Source: Hyphomicrobium sp. (lineage in GTDB: Bacteria; Pseudomonadota; Alphaproteobacteria; Rhizobiales; Hyphomicrobiaceae). Taken from it: DNA of 64,000 bases. Shown piece after piece: positions 8,196 to 16,161 of the stretch. The notes under the pieces are model-generated. The model had not been told where the DNA came from. It did not search any database and was given only the letters and a program-made list of their open reading frames with translations. The stretch is from NCBI GenBank assembly GCA_016716675.1, contig JADJVG010000007.1:62001-126000 (forward strand). Direction: 5' to 3'. Both the position numbers and the translations under genes were made by a program. Every line of letters begins with the position of its first letter. Position 1 is the first letter of the stretch.

Positions 8196-8996
8196 ATGAA
8201 AGCACTCAGAACAGTCCGCCAGGGTTTGGCTGTTGCAGCCACCGGCGTGGCGGCGCTCGCTGCTGCAGCATCTGCGGCCCAGGCCGGCACATTGGATTAC
8301 GTCCACAAGCGCGGCGTATTCGAAGTCTGCGCCAGCCCGGACGCGATGCCCTTCTCGCAGCTTCGTTCGAGCGGCGGCCCTATTGGGCTGCACATCGACC
8401 TCGGAGAAGCGCTAGCCCGCGAACTGGGCGTGAGCGCCAAATTCTCGTTCGTCAATTTCCGCTTCGAAGCGCGTCAGACAAGCTGCGATGCCTTCATGAG
8501 CGTCGGCGTGCTGCCGAACCAGGAAAAAGGCCCAATCAAACAGACCGTTCCGGTTCTGCAATACGATACCCTGATGGTCACCAAGCCGGATCGCAAGATC
8601 ACGCGCATCGATGACCTCGACGGTCTGAAGGTTGCAACGCAACAGGGCACGCTCGCACACGTGACGCTGCTCAAGCGGCCAGTTGATATTCGCGTGAGCC
8701 TGCTGCGCGAAGACGATATGCTGAACGCTATCGATCGCGGCGACATTGACGTCGGGATCGTCACGAATTTTGGCTACTATTGGTACCTGAAGAACAATCC
8801 GTCGAAGACGTTCAACGTTCAGGCGGCGTCGATCGTACAATCGACAACCGGCTACCCGATGGCGATCGGCTTACGCAAAGCCGACGATAAAATTCTGGAA
8901 GCTGCGAACGCAGCTATCGGGCGCCTGCAAAAGTCAGGCGAACTGGTGACGATCCTGAAAAAATATGGTTTGGAGTCCGCGGCAGCGACACCGTGA
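8196..8996 (+). CDS. XoxJ/MoxJ-like periplasmic binding protein associated with quinoprotein dehydrogenase
   Basis: A protein of about 266 residues resembling family 3 extracellular solute-binding proteins. It has a signal peptide (MKALRTVRQGLAVAATGVAA, cleaved after AQA), then LDYVHKRGVFEVCASPDAMPFS and a two-lobe binding fold (IDDLDGLKVATQQGTLAH, DVGIVTNFGYYWYL). No transporter genes are adjacent. Family knowledge: such proteins beside PQQ alcohol dehydrogenases (XoxJ, MoxJ) are thought to help maturation or activation of the enzyme rather than transport. The start at 8196 is chosen because TGGAG precedes it by about 10 bases; ATG 8175 is an alternative. Cys residues at the start of the mature part and in RQTSCDAF may form a disulfide. 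Confidence 0.75.
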   Translation: MKALRTVRQGLAVAATGVAALAAAASAAQAGTLDYVHKRGVFEVCASPDAMPFSQLRSSGGPIGLHIDLGEALARELGVSAKFSFVNFRFEARQTSCDAFMSVGVLPNQEKGPIKQTVPVLQYDTLMVTKPDRKITRIDDLDGLKVATQQGTLAHVTLLKRPVDIRVSLLREDDMLNAIDRGDIDVGIVTNFGYYWYLKNNPSKTFNVQAASIVQSTTGYPMAIGLRKADDKILEAANAAIGRLQKSGELVTILKKYGLESAAATP

Positions 8997-9295
8997 TCGT
9001 CTGACCTTGACCGTAACTCCCTGATTACCTGGGCACAAAATGACAGTTTTTGCCCTGCATCTCATCGCACGCCTGCCCAAGGATTTCGCCGTGCGTGCTC
9101 CGCTGGGGCGACATACACAGTTCCGACCTAACGCACTTTGCTGACGATATTGACGGCCCTACCTCGGCGCCAGATGCTCCGTGTTGGGGGCGCTTCGGTT
9201 GTGGCTGCTCCCATGTCCATGCCCCTCACATTCATCAACCCTAGCGAGCCGCATGCGCCGCTGCGACACGCGTCGAACGTGCACGCGGGGGCGGT

Positions 9296-9311
9296 CGCGA
9301 CATCTGTCGCA
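9296..9311. promoter_or_regulatory. Putative activator-binding palindrome, copy 3
   Basis: cGCGACAtcTGTCGCA has perfect 6-bp arms (GCGACA/TGTCGC) and matches the two copies at 4301 and 4641. It lies about 93 bases upstream of the -24 element, a usual distance for an enhancer of a sigma-54 promoter. Confidence 0.62.
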
Positions 9312-9403
9312 ACCGTGAATCGCTCGTCGCAAATTAGCGTTGCCGAACAGCTCGAGCGATTACTCAATCCCCGAATTTTGGTGCAGATTCCATAAATCGC
9401 AAT

Positions 9404-9419
9404 TGGCACGATGAGTGCT
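9404..9419 (+). promoter_or_regulatory. Sigma-54 (-24/-12) promoter for the E1-E2-ligase operon
   Basis: TGGCACGATGAGTGCT fits TGGCACGNNNNTTGCW at 15 of 16 positions, with the invariant GG and GC in place. Transcription would start near 9430, 100 bases before the E1 alpha start. Confidence 0.78.
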
Positions 9420-9529
9420 TAACAAACAGTAGTGGCAATTGAACAGTTTTCCGGAACGAAGGTCAGTTGCAACCAGCCGAAACGCTGGCCGCATGAGACG
9501 TCAAAAAAAGAAAACGTGTGGAGGGGAAC

Positions 9530-10516
9530 GTGACGCCGACAAGAGACCAGAAATTCTGGATGTACGAGAAAATGGTGATCAGCCGTTATCTCGAAGAATC
9601 GATCGAAAAAATCTATCTCGAGGGCAAGAAGCCCATTTTCAACATGGCCAACGGGCCAATCCCCGGCGAAATGCACTTGTCCAATGGACAAGAGCCGTGC
9701 GCCGTCGGTGTTTGCGCCCATCTCAAGCCATCGGATGTCGTGACCTCGACCCACAGACCGCATCACGTTGCTGTCGCCAAGGGCGTCGATCTCAAAAAGA
9801 TGGTCGCTGAAATCTTCGGAAAGCGCACCGGCTTGAGCGGTGGCCGCGGTGGCCACATGCACATCTTTGATCCGTCCGTGAACTTCGCATGTTCGGGCAT
9901 TATCGGCCAGGGCATGGGTCCGGCGGTCGGTGCCGCGCTGTCGCGCAAGATGCAGGGCAAGGACGGCGTCGCCGTGGCCTACATCGGCGAAGGTGCTGTC
10001 AACCAGGGCGCCTTCCACGAAGCCCTGAACCTCGCCGCGGTTTGGAAGCTGCCGTTCATCACCATCATCGAAGACAACGCCTGGGGCATTTCGGTTGCCA
10101 AGGCGCAATCGACCGCGGTCCCGGATAACTCGGTGCGCGCGCAGGCCTATGGCATGCCGGGCTATCAGGTTCGCAACAACGACACCTACGAGATTTTCCG
10201 CGTCGCTGGTGAAGCCATCGAGCGGGCTCGCAACGGCGGCGGACCGAGCCTGATCGAAATCGAGACCTCGCGACTTGCCGGCCACTTCATGGGCGACGCC
10301 GAAGGCTATCGTCCCAAGGGTGAGCTGCAGGCGTTGCGTGCCCGCGACCCAATCCCGGCGATGCGCGCCCGTCTGATGGCCGAAGAAGGGCTGTCGGAAG
10401 CGGACGATGCGATGCTGGTTGCGTCTTATCGCGCGATCGTCGACGAGGCCGTGGCTTTCGCCCGCAATAGCGAAGACCCGGCTGGCGAAGAAGCACTCCA
10501 GCACGTTTTCGCCTGA
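9530..10516 (+). CDS. Acetoin/2-oxoacid dehydrogenase E1 component, alpha subunit
   Basis: A 328-residue thiamine-diphosphate enzyme subunit. The ThDP-binding motif appears as GEGAVNQG followed by FHEALNLAAVWKLP and ends in IIEDNAWG, in place of the common GDG...NN. The N-terminal part PGEMHLSNGQEP and STHRPHH matches the AcoA/PdhA pattern. With the beta subunit it decarboxylates a 2-oxoacid or cleaves acetoin and transfers the acyl or hydroxyethyl group to lipoamide. The start is GTG 9530, with GGAGGGG just upstream; GTG 9518 overlaps that ribosome site and is less likely. The operon, the sigma-54 promoter and the AcoR-type regulator nearby favour acetoin or a related hydroxyketone over pyruvate; this is inference. 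No E3 gene lies in the operon. Confidence 0.82.
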   Translation: MTPTRDQKFWMYEKMVISRYLEESIEKIYLEGKKPIFNMANGPIPGEMHLSNGQEPCAVGVCAHLKPSDVVTSTHRPHHVAVAKGVDLKKMVAEIFGKRTGLSGGRGGHMHIFDPSVNFACSGIIGQGMGPAVGAALSRKMQGKDGVAVAYIGEGAVNQGAFHEALNLAAVWKLPFITIIEDNAWGISVAKAQSTAVPDNSVRAQAYGMPGYQVRNNDTYEIFRVAGEAIERARNGGGPSLIEIETSRLAGHFMGDAEGYRPKGELQALRARDPIPAMRARLMAEEGLSEADDAMLVASYRAIVDEAVAFARNSEDPAGEEALQHVFA

Positions 10517-10616
10517 CCTCGCGATTGTTCACATCTGCACGGACGCCCCCGCGCGCCCTCAGTGCAGGCATCACAACTCATAACTCAAAAAGAATGCTCA
10601 AGGGAGAAACAGGTCT

Positions 10617-11669
10617 ATGACCGCACAAGCCGCCGCCCCGGCCAATGAGCGCCGCCTCACTATTGCGCGAGCAATGGCTGAGTCGATCGCGCAAGAAATG
10701 CGCACCGATCCGAGCGTCTTCGTCATGGGCGAAGACATCGGCCAACTCGGTGGCGTCTTTGGAAACACCCGCGGATTGATCGAAGAGTTCGGCAGCGAAC
10801 GTATTCGCGATACGCCGATTTCCGAAACCGCCTTCATGGGTGCCGCCGTTGGAGCCGCCTCGGATGGTATGCGCCTCGTCGTTGAACTGATGTTCGTCGA
10901 CTTCTTCGGTGTCTGCTTCGATGCGATTTACAATTCGATGGCGAAGAACGTCTACTTCTCGGGAGGCAACGTTAAAGTTCCGGTCGTGCTCATGACATCG
11001 ACCGGCGGCGGATACAGCGACGGCGGCCAGCACTCGCAGTGCTTGTACGGCACCTTCGCCCATTTACCAGGCATGAAGGTCGTCGTGCCCAGCAACGCTT
11101 ACGATGCAAAAGGCCTGATGACCTCGTCGATCCGCGATGACAGCCCCGTCATCTACATGTTCCATAAGGGACTGCAGGGCATGGGTTGGCTCGGCACGGA
11201 ACCAGGTGCAACCGTTCACGTTCCCGAAGAAGCCTACGCCATTCCGTTCGGCAAGGCTGCCGTTGTCCGCAAGGGCACCGACGTGACGATCGTCAGCGTC
11301 GGCATGGGCGTGCATCAGGGCCTCAAGGCTGCGGAAAAGCTCGCCGCTGAAGGCGTGCAAGCCGAAGTCATCGACCTACGCACGCTTGTGCCGCTGGATC
11401 GTGACACGGTGTTCGACTCGGTTGCAAAAACCGGTCGCCTGATCGTCATCGACGAAGACTATAAGAGCTACGGCCTATCGGGCGAGATCATCGCCACCAT
11501 CGCCGAGCGTGACATATCGGTTCTGAAAGCTTCACCTCAGCGCGTTGCGTATCCCGATATCCCTATCCCGTTTGCCCGGTCGATGGAGCAATACGCATTG
11601 CCCAACGCCGACAAAATTGTTTCTGCATTCCGCAACATGAAGAGGACACGCACATGGCGGTGGCTGTAA
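10617..11669 (+). CDS. Acetoin/2-oxoacid dehydrogenase E1 component, beta subunit
   Basis: A 350-residue transketolase-like beta subunit. It has the pyrimidine-binding domain in the first half (VFVMGEDIGQLGGVFG, RIRDTPISETAFMGAAVGAA) and the C-terminal transketolase domain (TDVTIVSVGMGVHQGLKAAE, VIDLRTLVPLD). It forms an alpha2beta2 tetramer with the upstream gene product and supplies half of the ThDP site. GGGAGA lies upstream of the ATG. Its last 16 bases overlap the start of the lipoyl-protein gene, so translation of the two is probably coupled. The 100-base gap before it shows no clear terminator. Confidence 0.85.
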   Translation: MTAQAAAPANERRLTIARAMAESIAQEMRTDPSVFVMGEDIGQLGGVFGNTRGLIEEFGSERIRDTPISETAFMGAAVGAASDGMRLVVELMFVDFFGVCFDAIYNSMAKNVYFSGGNVKVPVVLMTSTGGGYSDGGQHSQCLYGTFAHLPGMKVVVPSNAYDAKGLMTSSIRDDSPVIYMFHKGLQGMGWLGTEPGATVHVPEEAYAIPFGKAAVVRKGTDVTIVSVGMGVHQGLKAAEKLAAEGVQAEVIDLRTLVPLDRDTVFDSVAKTGRLIVIDEDYKSYGLSGEIIATIAERDISVLKASPQRVAYPDIPIPFARSMEQYALPNADKIVSAFRNMKRTRTWRWL

Positions 11670-11887
11670 ATGTTCCCAATAATCTTTGGGAAGAAGATTC
11701 TGAAGCCGTGATTACGAACTGGCTGGTTGGTAATGGCGGCGCTGTAGCTGAAGGCCAATTGATCGCTGAGATCATGGTCGAAAAGGTGCAGCACGAAATC
11801 CGCTCGCCAGCGAGCGGCACGATCACGATTGGGAAGCCGGCTGAGTCCGTCGTTTCCAAGGGTACTGAGATCGCAACAATTGCCTAA
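11654..11887 (+). CDS. Stand-alone lipoyl-domain carrier protein
   Basis: A 77-residue protein that is nothing but one lipoyl domain: LWEEDSEAVITNWLVGNGGAVAEG, then the lipoylation turn IMVEKVQHEI with the target lysine at about residue 44, then RSPASGTI and the closing KGTEIATIA. In most complexes this domain is fused to the N-terminus of E2; here a stop codon ends it and the E2 core is encoded separately 132 bases on. It should carry the acyl group from E1 to E2. The ATG overlaps the end of the E1 beta gene by 16 bases and has AGAGGA upstream. A fused E2 broken by a stop is less likely, because the following sequence forms a terminator hairpin and does not code for a recognisable linker or E3-binding domain. 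Confidence 0.83.
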   Translation: MAVAVNVPNNLWEEDSEAVITNWLVGNGGAVAEGQLIAEIMVEKVQHEIRSPASGTITIGKPAESVVSKGTEIATIA

Positions 11888-11971
11888 CGTGTTGCCGCGT
11901 TGATCCCCGGCGCGGCCCCACGAACTTTTGACACTCCCGTATTCCAAGAAACGTCTAGAACCCAAAGGAGA

Positions 11972-12012
11972 GACCAGTCCCGCAAGTTCCAAGCTCGCGG
12001 GGCTGGTCTTTT
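11972..12012 (+). terminator. Intrinsic terminator or attenuator inside the operon, before the E2 core
   Basis: GACCAGTCCCGC (11972-11983) pairs with GCGGGGCTGGTC (11997-12008) as a 12-bp stem with one T-G wobble, and TTTT follows. It has all parts of a rho-independent terminator yet sits between the lipoyl-protein and E2 genes of one operon. An AAAGGAG with no start codon after it lies at 11964-11970, just before the left arm. It may lower or condition expression of E2 and the ligase gene. Confidence 0.65.
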
Positions 12013-12019
12013 AAATCTC

Positions 12020-12721
12020 ATGAACACCACGACCGAAACACCGGCCGCCGCGACGGAAGACAAAGTCATCAAGCTCTCCGGCATGCGCGGCATGATAGCC
12101 AACCGCATGCTCGAAAGCTTGTCGACGACGGCGCAGCTTACCCACCATGCCGAATGCGACGCGACCGCCATGATGGCGCAGAAAGTCCGCCTTCAAGAGC
12201 AGGGCATCAAAGCATCCGTTGAAGATCTGTTGATCGACGCCGTCATCAAGACGCTTGCCCGTTATCCGGGCCTGAACGCCACGTTGCAGGACAAAGAAAT
12301 TAAGGTCAGCAGCAAGATTAATCTTGCCGTCGCCATTGCGCTCCCAGGCGACTTGCTTGTTGCGCCTGCCATTCTCGATGCAGGGGCAATGACCCTAGAA
12401 AACCGCATTGCGGCGCGCCGCGATGTCGTTGAGCGGTCGCGCATCAACAAGCTGTCGGTCACCGAAATGACGGCCGGCACGTTCACCATCACCAACATCG
12501 GATTGACGCGCGTGCGTTTCTTCACGCCAATTCTCAATATTCCGCAAGTCGCGATCCTCGGTGTCGGTGAAACATCGCTGCGGCCGTGGGTCGTCAATGG
12601 CCAAATCGTTCCGCGCCCAATCATGGGACTGTCGCTGACGTTTGATCATCGCGCCGTGAACGGCAGTCCGGCCGGACAGTTCCTGACGGATCTGTGCACA
12701 GCCATCGAACAAATGGCGTGA
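12020..12721 (+). CDS. 2-oxoacid dehydrogenase E2 acyltransferase core lacking lipoyl and E3-binding domains
   Basis: A 233-residue protein made only of the catalytic acyltransferase domain: KLSGMRGMIANRMLES (start of the domain), INLAVAIALPGDLLVAPAI, FTITNIG and the active-site motif DHRAVNGSPAGQF. The motif has Asn where most members have Asp (HxxxDG); the Asn form is known in some pyruvate dehydrogenase E2s. It should form the oligomeric core and work with the separate lipoyl protein encoded just upstream. The frame stays open back to 11900, but that stretch is the terminator hairpin, so I place the start at ATG 12020, although no good ribosome site precedes it. The following ligase gene starts 8 bases after the stop. 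Confidence 0.8.
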   Translation: MNTTTETPAAATEDKVIKLSGMRGMIANRMLESLSTTAQLTHHAECDATAMMAQKVRLQEQGIKASVEDLLIDAVIKTLARYPGLNATLQDKEIKVSSKINLAVAIALPGDLLVAPAILDAGAMTLENRIAARRDVVERSRINKLSVTEMTAGTFTITNIGLTRVRFFTPILNIPQVAILGVGETSLRPWVVNGQIVPRPIMGLSLTFDHRAVNGSPAGQFLTDLCTAIEQMA

Positions 12722-12728
12722 AACTGTA

Positions 12729-13502
12729 ATGACCGCCGCCGCGCCAAACTTGCTGCTAGGCACATCCGGCGCGGCGGCCTTCACTCCCATCACATTCGAA
12801 GCCGCGCTGCAGATGGAGCGCAACATGCTGTCGGGTGCACTGCCGCCCGATACTGCACTTTCGAACGCTTCACAAATTGCGGTATGGACGACGCATCAAG
12901 CGCTCATCGTACCGTCGGGCATGCCGCGCATCACCAACTTCGATTCCGCCGCGGCCGTCCTGGCGGCACAAGGTTGGCCGGTGCTGGAACGCGATACCGG
13001 TGGAGATTTGACGCCGCAATTTCACGGCATGCTCAACCTCTCGATGTCGTTCACGCTCAAGGACGATGAGCGAAACATCGCTGCTGCTTATGGCCGCCTC
13101 ACCCAGCCGATCATCGCATTTTTAAAAGACGAGTTTGCAATCGACTCGTATGCGTCGTCGATTGCCGGCGCCTTCTGCGATGGCGCGCATAACGTCGCGA
13201 TCGATGGACGCAAATTAGCGGGCACCGCGCAACGTTGGCGGCTGATGACGCAGACGCCCGATCGACCGAGCGTAACGCGCGTACTCGGCCACATCGCCGT
13301 TGTCTGCAGCGGCGATCTCGACAGCGCACTCGACGCCGTCAATGGATTCTATCGGGCTGCAAAAATGGATCGCGAAGTCGTTCGCGATGCACACATCTCG
13401 CTGCATGAATTGATCGGCCGCGAGGCAGCGCAACCGCAAGCCATCGCACAGCGCCTCAGCGCGTACCTTGCGGGCACGGCGACTTTCAAAACGTCAGAAT
13501 AA
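12729..13502 (+). CDS. Lipoate-protein ligase (BPL/LplA/LipB family)-like protein
   Basis: A 257-residue protein with the order of motifs of lipoate ligases: ALQMERNML near the start, IAVWTTHQALIVPSG, LERDTGGDLTPQFHG in place of RR-TGGGAV-HD, GMLNLSMSF, and the catalytic lysine segment VAIDGRKLAGTAQRW with Lys162. The Gly-rich loop departs from the usual one, so activity is likely but not certain. Located 8 bases after the E2 core in an operon with a free lipoyl domain, it probably lipoylates that carrier. No signal peptide. It is convergent with the regulator gene, 2 bases apart, with no obvious terminator between them. Confidence 0.72.
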   Translation: MTAAAPNLLLGTSGAAAFTPITFEAALQMERNMLSGALPPDTALSNASQIAVWTTHQALIVPSGMPRITNFDSAAAVLAAQGWPVLERDTGGDLTPQFHGMLNLSMSFTLKDDERNIAAAYGRLTQPIIAFLKDEFAIDSYASSIAGAFCDGAHNVAIDGRKLAGTAQRWRLMTQTPDRPSVTRVLGHIAVVCSGDLDSALDAVNGFYRAAKMDREVVRDAHISLHELIGREAAQPQAIAQRLSAYLAGTATFKTSE

Positions 13503-13504
13503 TT

Positions 13505-15512
13505 TCAATCTTGATTGTTCGGCGACACGATGCCGAATTTGCGGATCTTGCGATGCAAGGTTGCCCGGCTGATACCGAGCTTACGCGCCGCATCCGTCAC
13601 GTTCCATTTAAACGCACTCAATGTTTCGACGATCATAGCGGCTTCGGCGGCCTCATTGGCAGCCGCAAGTGTTTGCGAACTTGTATCGACTTTCGCAGCG
13701 ACAGCGGGTTTGGCGGAGCGCGGAGCTCCGCTTGTCACAGTCGGCTCGTTACGGTCCGCATTGCCGAATTCGCCCCATTGGAACATCTCATCCGGGAGAT
13801 GATCGAGCGTCAGCAACTGATCAGAATGCACCGACAGAAGCAGGCGGATCAAACTGCGCAACTCGCGGATATTGCCCGGCCACGGGTATTGGCGAAACAT
13901 CTCCAACACGTCGGGCGCGAATGTGGGTGGCAAACGTCCGGCAGCAGCCGCTTCATCTGCCATGATTCGTGAAGCAACCTCATCGATGTCGGTGCGATCG
14001 CGCAGGCTTGGCAGCGTGAACTGAATTCCGCGAATCCGAAAATACAAATCGCTTCTGAAGCGACCCTGCTCGACGAGTGTCGGCAACTTGCAGTGCGTCG
14101 CGCAAATGATGTGCAAATCAACCGGAATAGAATCGGTGCTACCGAGCGGCGTCACCATCCGCTCTTCTAGTACGCGCAATAGATGGGCCTGAAGATCCAG
14201 CGGCATGTCGCCGATTTCATCAAGGAATAGCGTGCCGGAACTGCTGGCTTGAATTTTACCGACGCGACCGGTGCGCGATGCACCCGTGAAGCTGCCGGGT
14301 GCATAGCCGAACAGTTCGCTCGCCAATAGTGTTGCGGGAATAGCAGCGCAGTTGACCGCAACATACGGCCGCCCGTTGCGTTCGCTCTCGTCATGCATAC
14401 AGCGCGCGAGCGTATCCTTGCCGACGCCCGTCTCGCCGAGAATGAGAACAGGCAGATCCTTGTTGATGATCTTGCGGCACAAACCGACGATGTTGCGAAC
14501 CGTCGGATCGCCTGTATCGACCCGATCCAGGTGCCGAGTTTCACTCACCGTGCGCGCGGGAATCATAGCAACTCGCTTAAGACCGGGTTTAGTTGCGCTG
14601 CGTTGATGGCGCATGTCTGGCAAAAAGGTTGTTGCGTAGGTTGTTGCGCCGTCCTTGAGTTTTAGCGGGATGTTGCGCGCGCTGAGCGGCTGCAAATCCT
14701 GAATGGAAACCTGCCAGATATCCTGCAACGAGCCGCCGCCAAGATCGCGCAACTCCGGAATCCCGAGCAGCGCGAACGCTTCAGGCGTCGCACCGAGAAT
14801 TTTGCCATGCTCGTCAGCCGCCACCACGGCCCGGCTTTTCATTGGCATGGGGATCCGGTTCGCTCGACAGCGCAATCAGGCAGTCCGCCTTATGCTGCTT
14901 CTGAAACAAAATCATACTTGCCTGGGCTGCCGCCTCGCGCACGAAATGGTCGGCAAAGCGGTACTCGGACGACTCGTCCCCACTGGCGCGGCCCGACAGA
15001 TCGATCACCGCGAGAACGCGGCCATCGGATGCGAAAATCGGCGCGGCGGAACAGGTGAAGGAGCGAAAATGATTATTGAAATGCGCTTTGCCATAAACGG
15101 TGACGGGCTGACGCGAAACCAGCGCCGTGCCGATGCCATTGGTGCCGACCATATCTTCGTTCCAGACGGAACCGCGCGTCAGGCCTTCAACTTCAATTTC
15201 TTCGCCCTGGACGGAATCTGCGAAGCTTTCGAAAACCACCCCAACGGGGCTGCTCAACAACAGGACATAACCGACATCCTGTGCGATGTGGCGGATGCGC
15301 TTGATGACGCCCTGCGTGTCGTGAACGACTTCTTCCAGCGATTGGCGAATTTCATGCACCGTGCTCGCGCCGGCCATGGCCGCGCTATGGCGTGACGACG
15401 GATCCAGCCTATAGTCGGCAAGGCACCGCCGCCATGATGCGCGCAGCAGGTCGTTTGCCAAGGTTCCTTGCAGCAAATCGGGCCCTAAGAACTGTTCGTT
15501 GTTCTTGTTCAT
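13505..15512 (-). pseudogene. AcoR-type sigma-54-dependent transcriptional activator, one-base frameshift near 14838
   Basis: Two frames join into a 668-residue activator if one base is removed in the T4 run at 14836-14839. The N-terminal frame (15512 to about 14840) has a GAF sensory domain (EDMVGTNGIGTALVSRQPV, GRVLAVIDLSG). The second frame has a PAS-like stretch (AADEHGKILGATPEAFALLG), the AAA+ domain with Walker A GETGVGKD, GSFTGA (a variant of the sigma-54 contact loop GAFTGA), Walker B GTLFLDEIGDM and YPWPGNIRELRSL, and a Fis-type helix-turn-helix at the end (NVTDAARKLGISRATLHRKI). This order matches AcoR, the acetoin-responsive activator. It is the only sigma-54 activator in the window and lies beside three sigma-54 promoters. 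If the frameshift is real, the regulon would lack its activator. Confidence 0.85.
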
Positions 15513-16161
15513 TGGTGATTTTTGCCCGACTTCAAGAAAAGCTCCCTACACTACAAGAAACGACCCAAAATTGCATCACAATTCTTGGGATTTCGGCTTA
15601 TTTTTCAGGTTAAAATCAGCGGCTTCCAAGGCGACTCGCGACGGCATTTGCCGCGGTCTGGACAAAAGGTCACAAAAACCACCTGCGCATTTGGAGAATC
15701 TGAAAAACCAACGTCGTGGAGGCGGCAAACACCGCAATTTTGCGCCCCAAAAGGCGGCGCAATTCAGCAAGCGCCACTCGATTCAGCAGCCGCGCTTCCG
15801 GGCGCTTTGCCTAAGGCGTGACCGGCCAGCTTTCTATCCGACGATAGTCGAATAAAGCGATGCGAATTCCACAAAATCGGGTTAGCATGGCAGCGCCGTG
15901 ATCCCCTGACGCCCCGATATCCGCGCTGAACAAGGCCAACGCAGGTCTGGTTCGTGCGGCCTGCAATACACCCCCGACCGCTGGCGGTTCGGGGCCAAAT
16001 TTGCGTTGATGCGTCGGTGTTACCACACGAAATGAAGCAAGATCGCCCATTCGGCGCTTTGATTGAGGCTTGCAAGGATTGTATCCAATGCCCGCCTCAG
16101 GTTAAACCAAGGCCCACCGTCTCGAAGCCCACCGAGAAAACACCCGAACCTAGGATTTCTA
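15513..16161. other. Gene-free stretch between the activator and the RND pump
   Basis: These 650 bases separate the divergent activator gene and the efflux operon. Only short, unconvincing ORFs occur. I see no sigma-54 site, no copy of the CGCNACANNTGTCGCA palindrome and no clear hairpin; promoters for both flanking units presumably lie here. Confidence 0.4.

Larger units (their letters stand above)
8997..9529. promoter_or_regulatory. Upstream control region of the acetoin-dehydrogenase-type operon
   Basis: No gene is seen in this 530-base gap. Its right half holds one copy of the palindrome (9296-9311), a related TGCGAC-acgc-GTCG site at 9262-9275, and a sigma-54 promoter at 9404-9419. The left half (8997-9250) shows nothing I recognise. 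Confidence 0.6.

Noticed and set aside
9138..9395. 85-codon plus-strand frame before the E1 operon
   Set aside because: It covers the activator palindrome, has no ribosome site, and has no protein-like features.
9419..10504. Minus-strand 361-codon frame opposite E1 alpha
   Set aside because: Shadow frame; E1 alpha has all ThDP motifs and a ribosome site.
11880..12020. Lipoyl and E2 genes as one fused gene with a sequencing error
   Set aside because: The gap contains a stop, a terminator-type hairpin and no linker- or E3-binding-domain-like coding sequence in any frame, so a split is more likely than an error.
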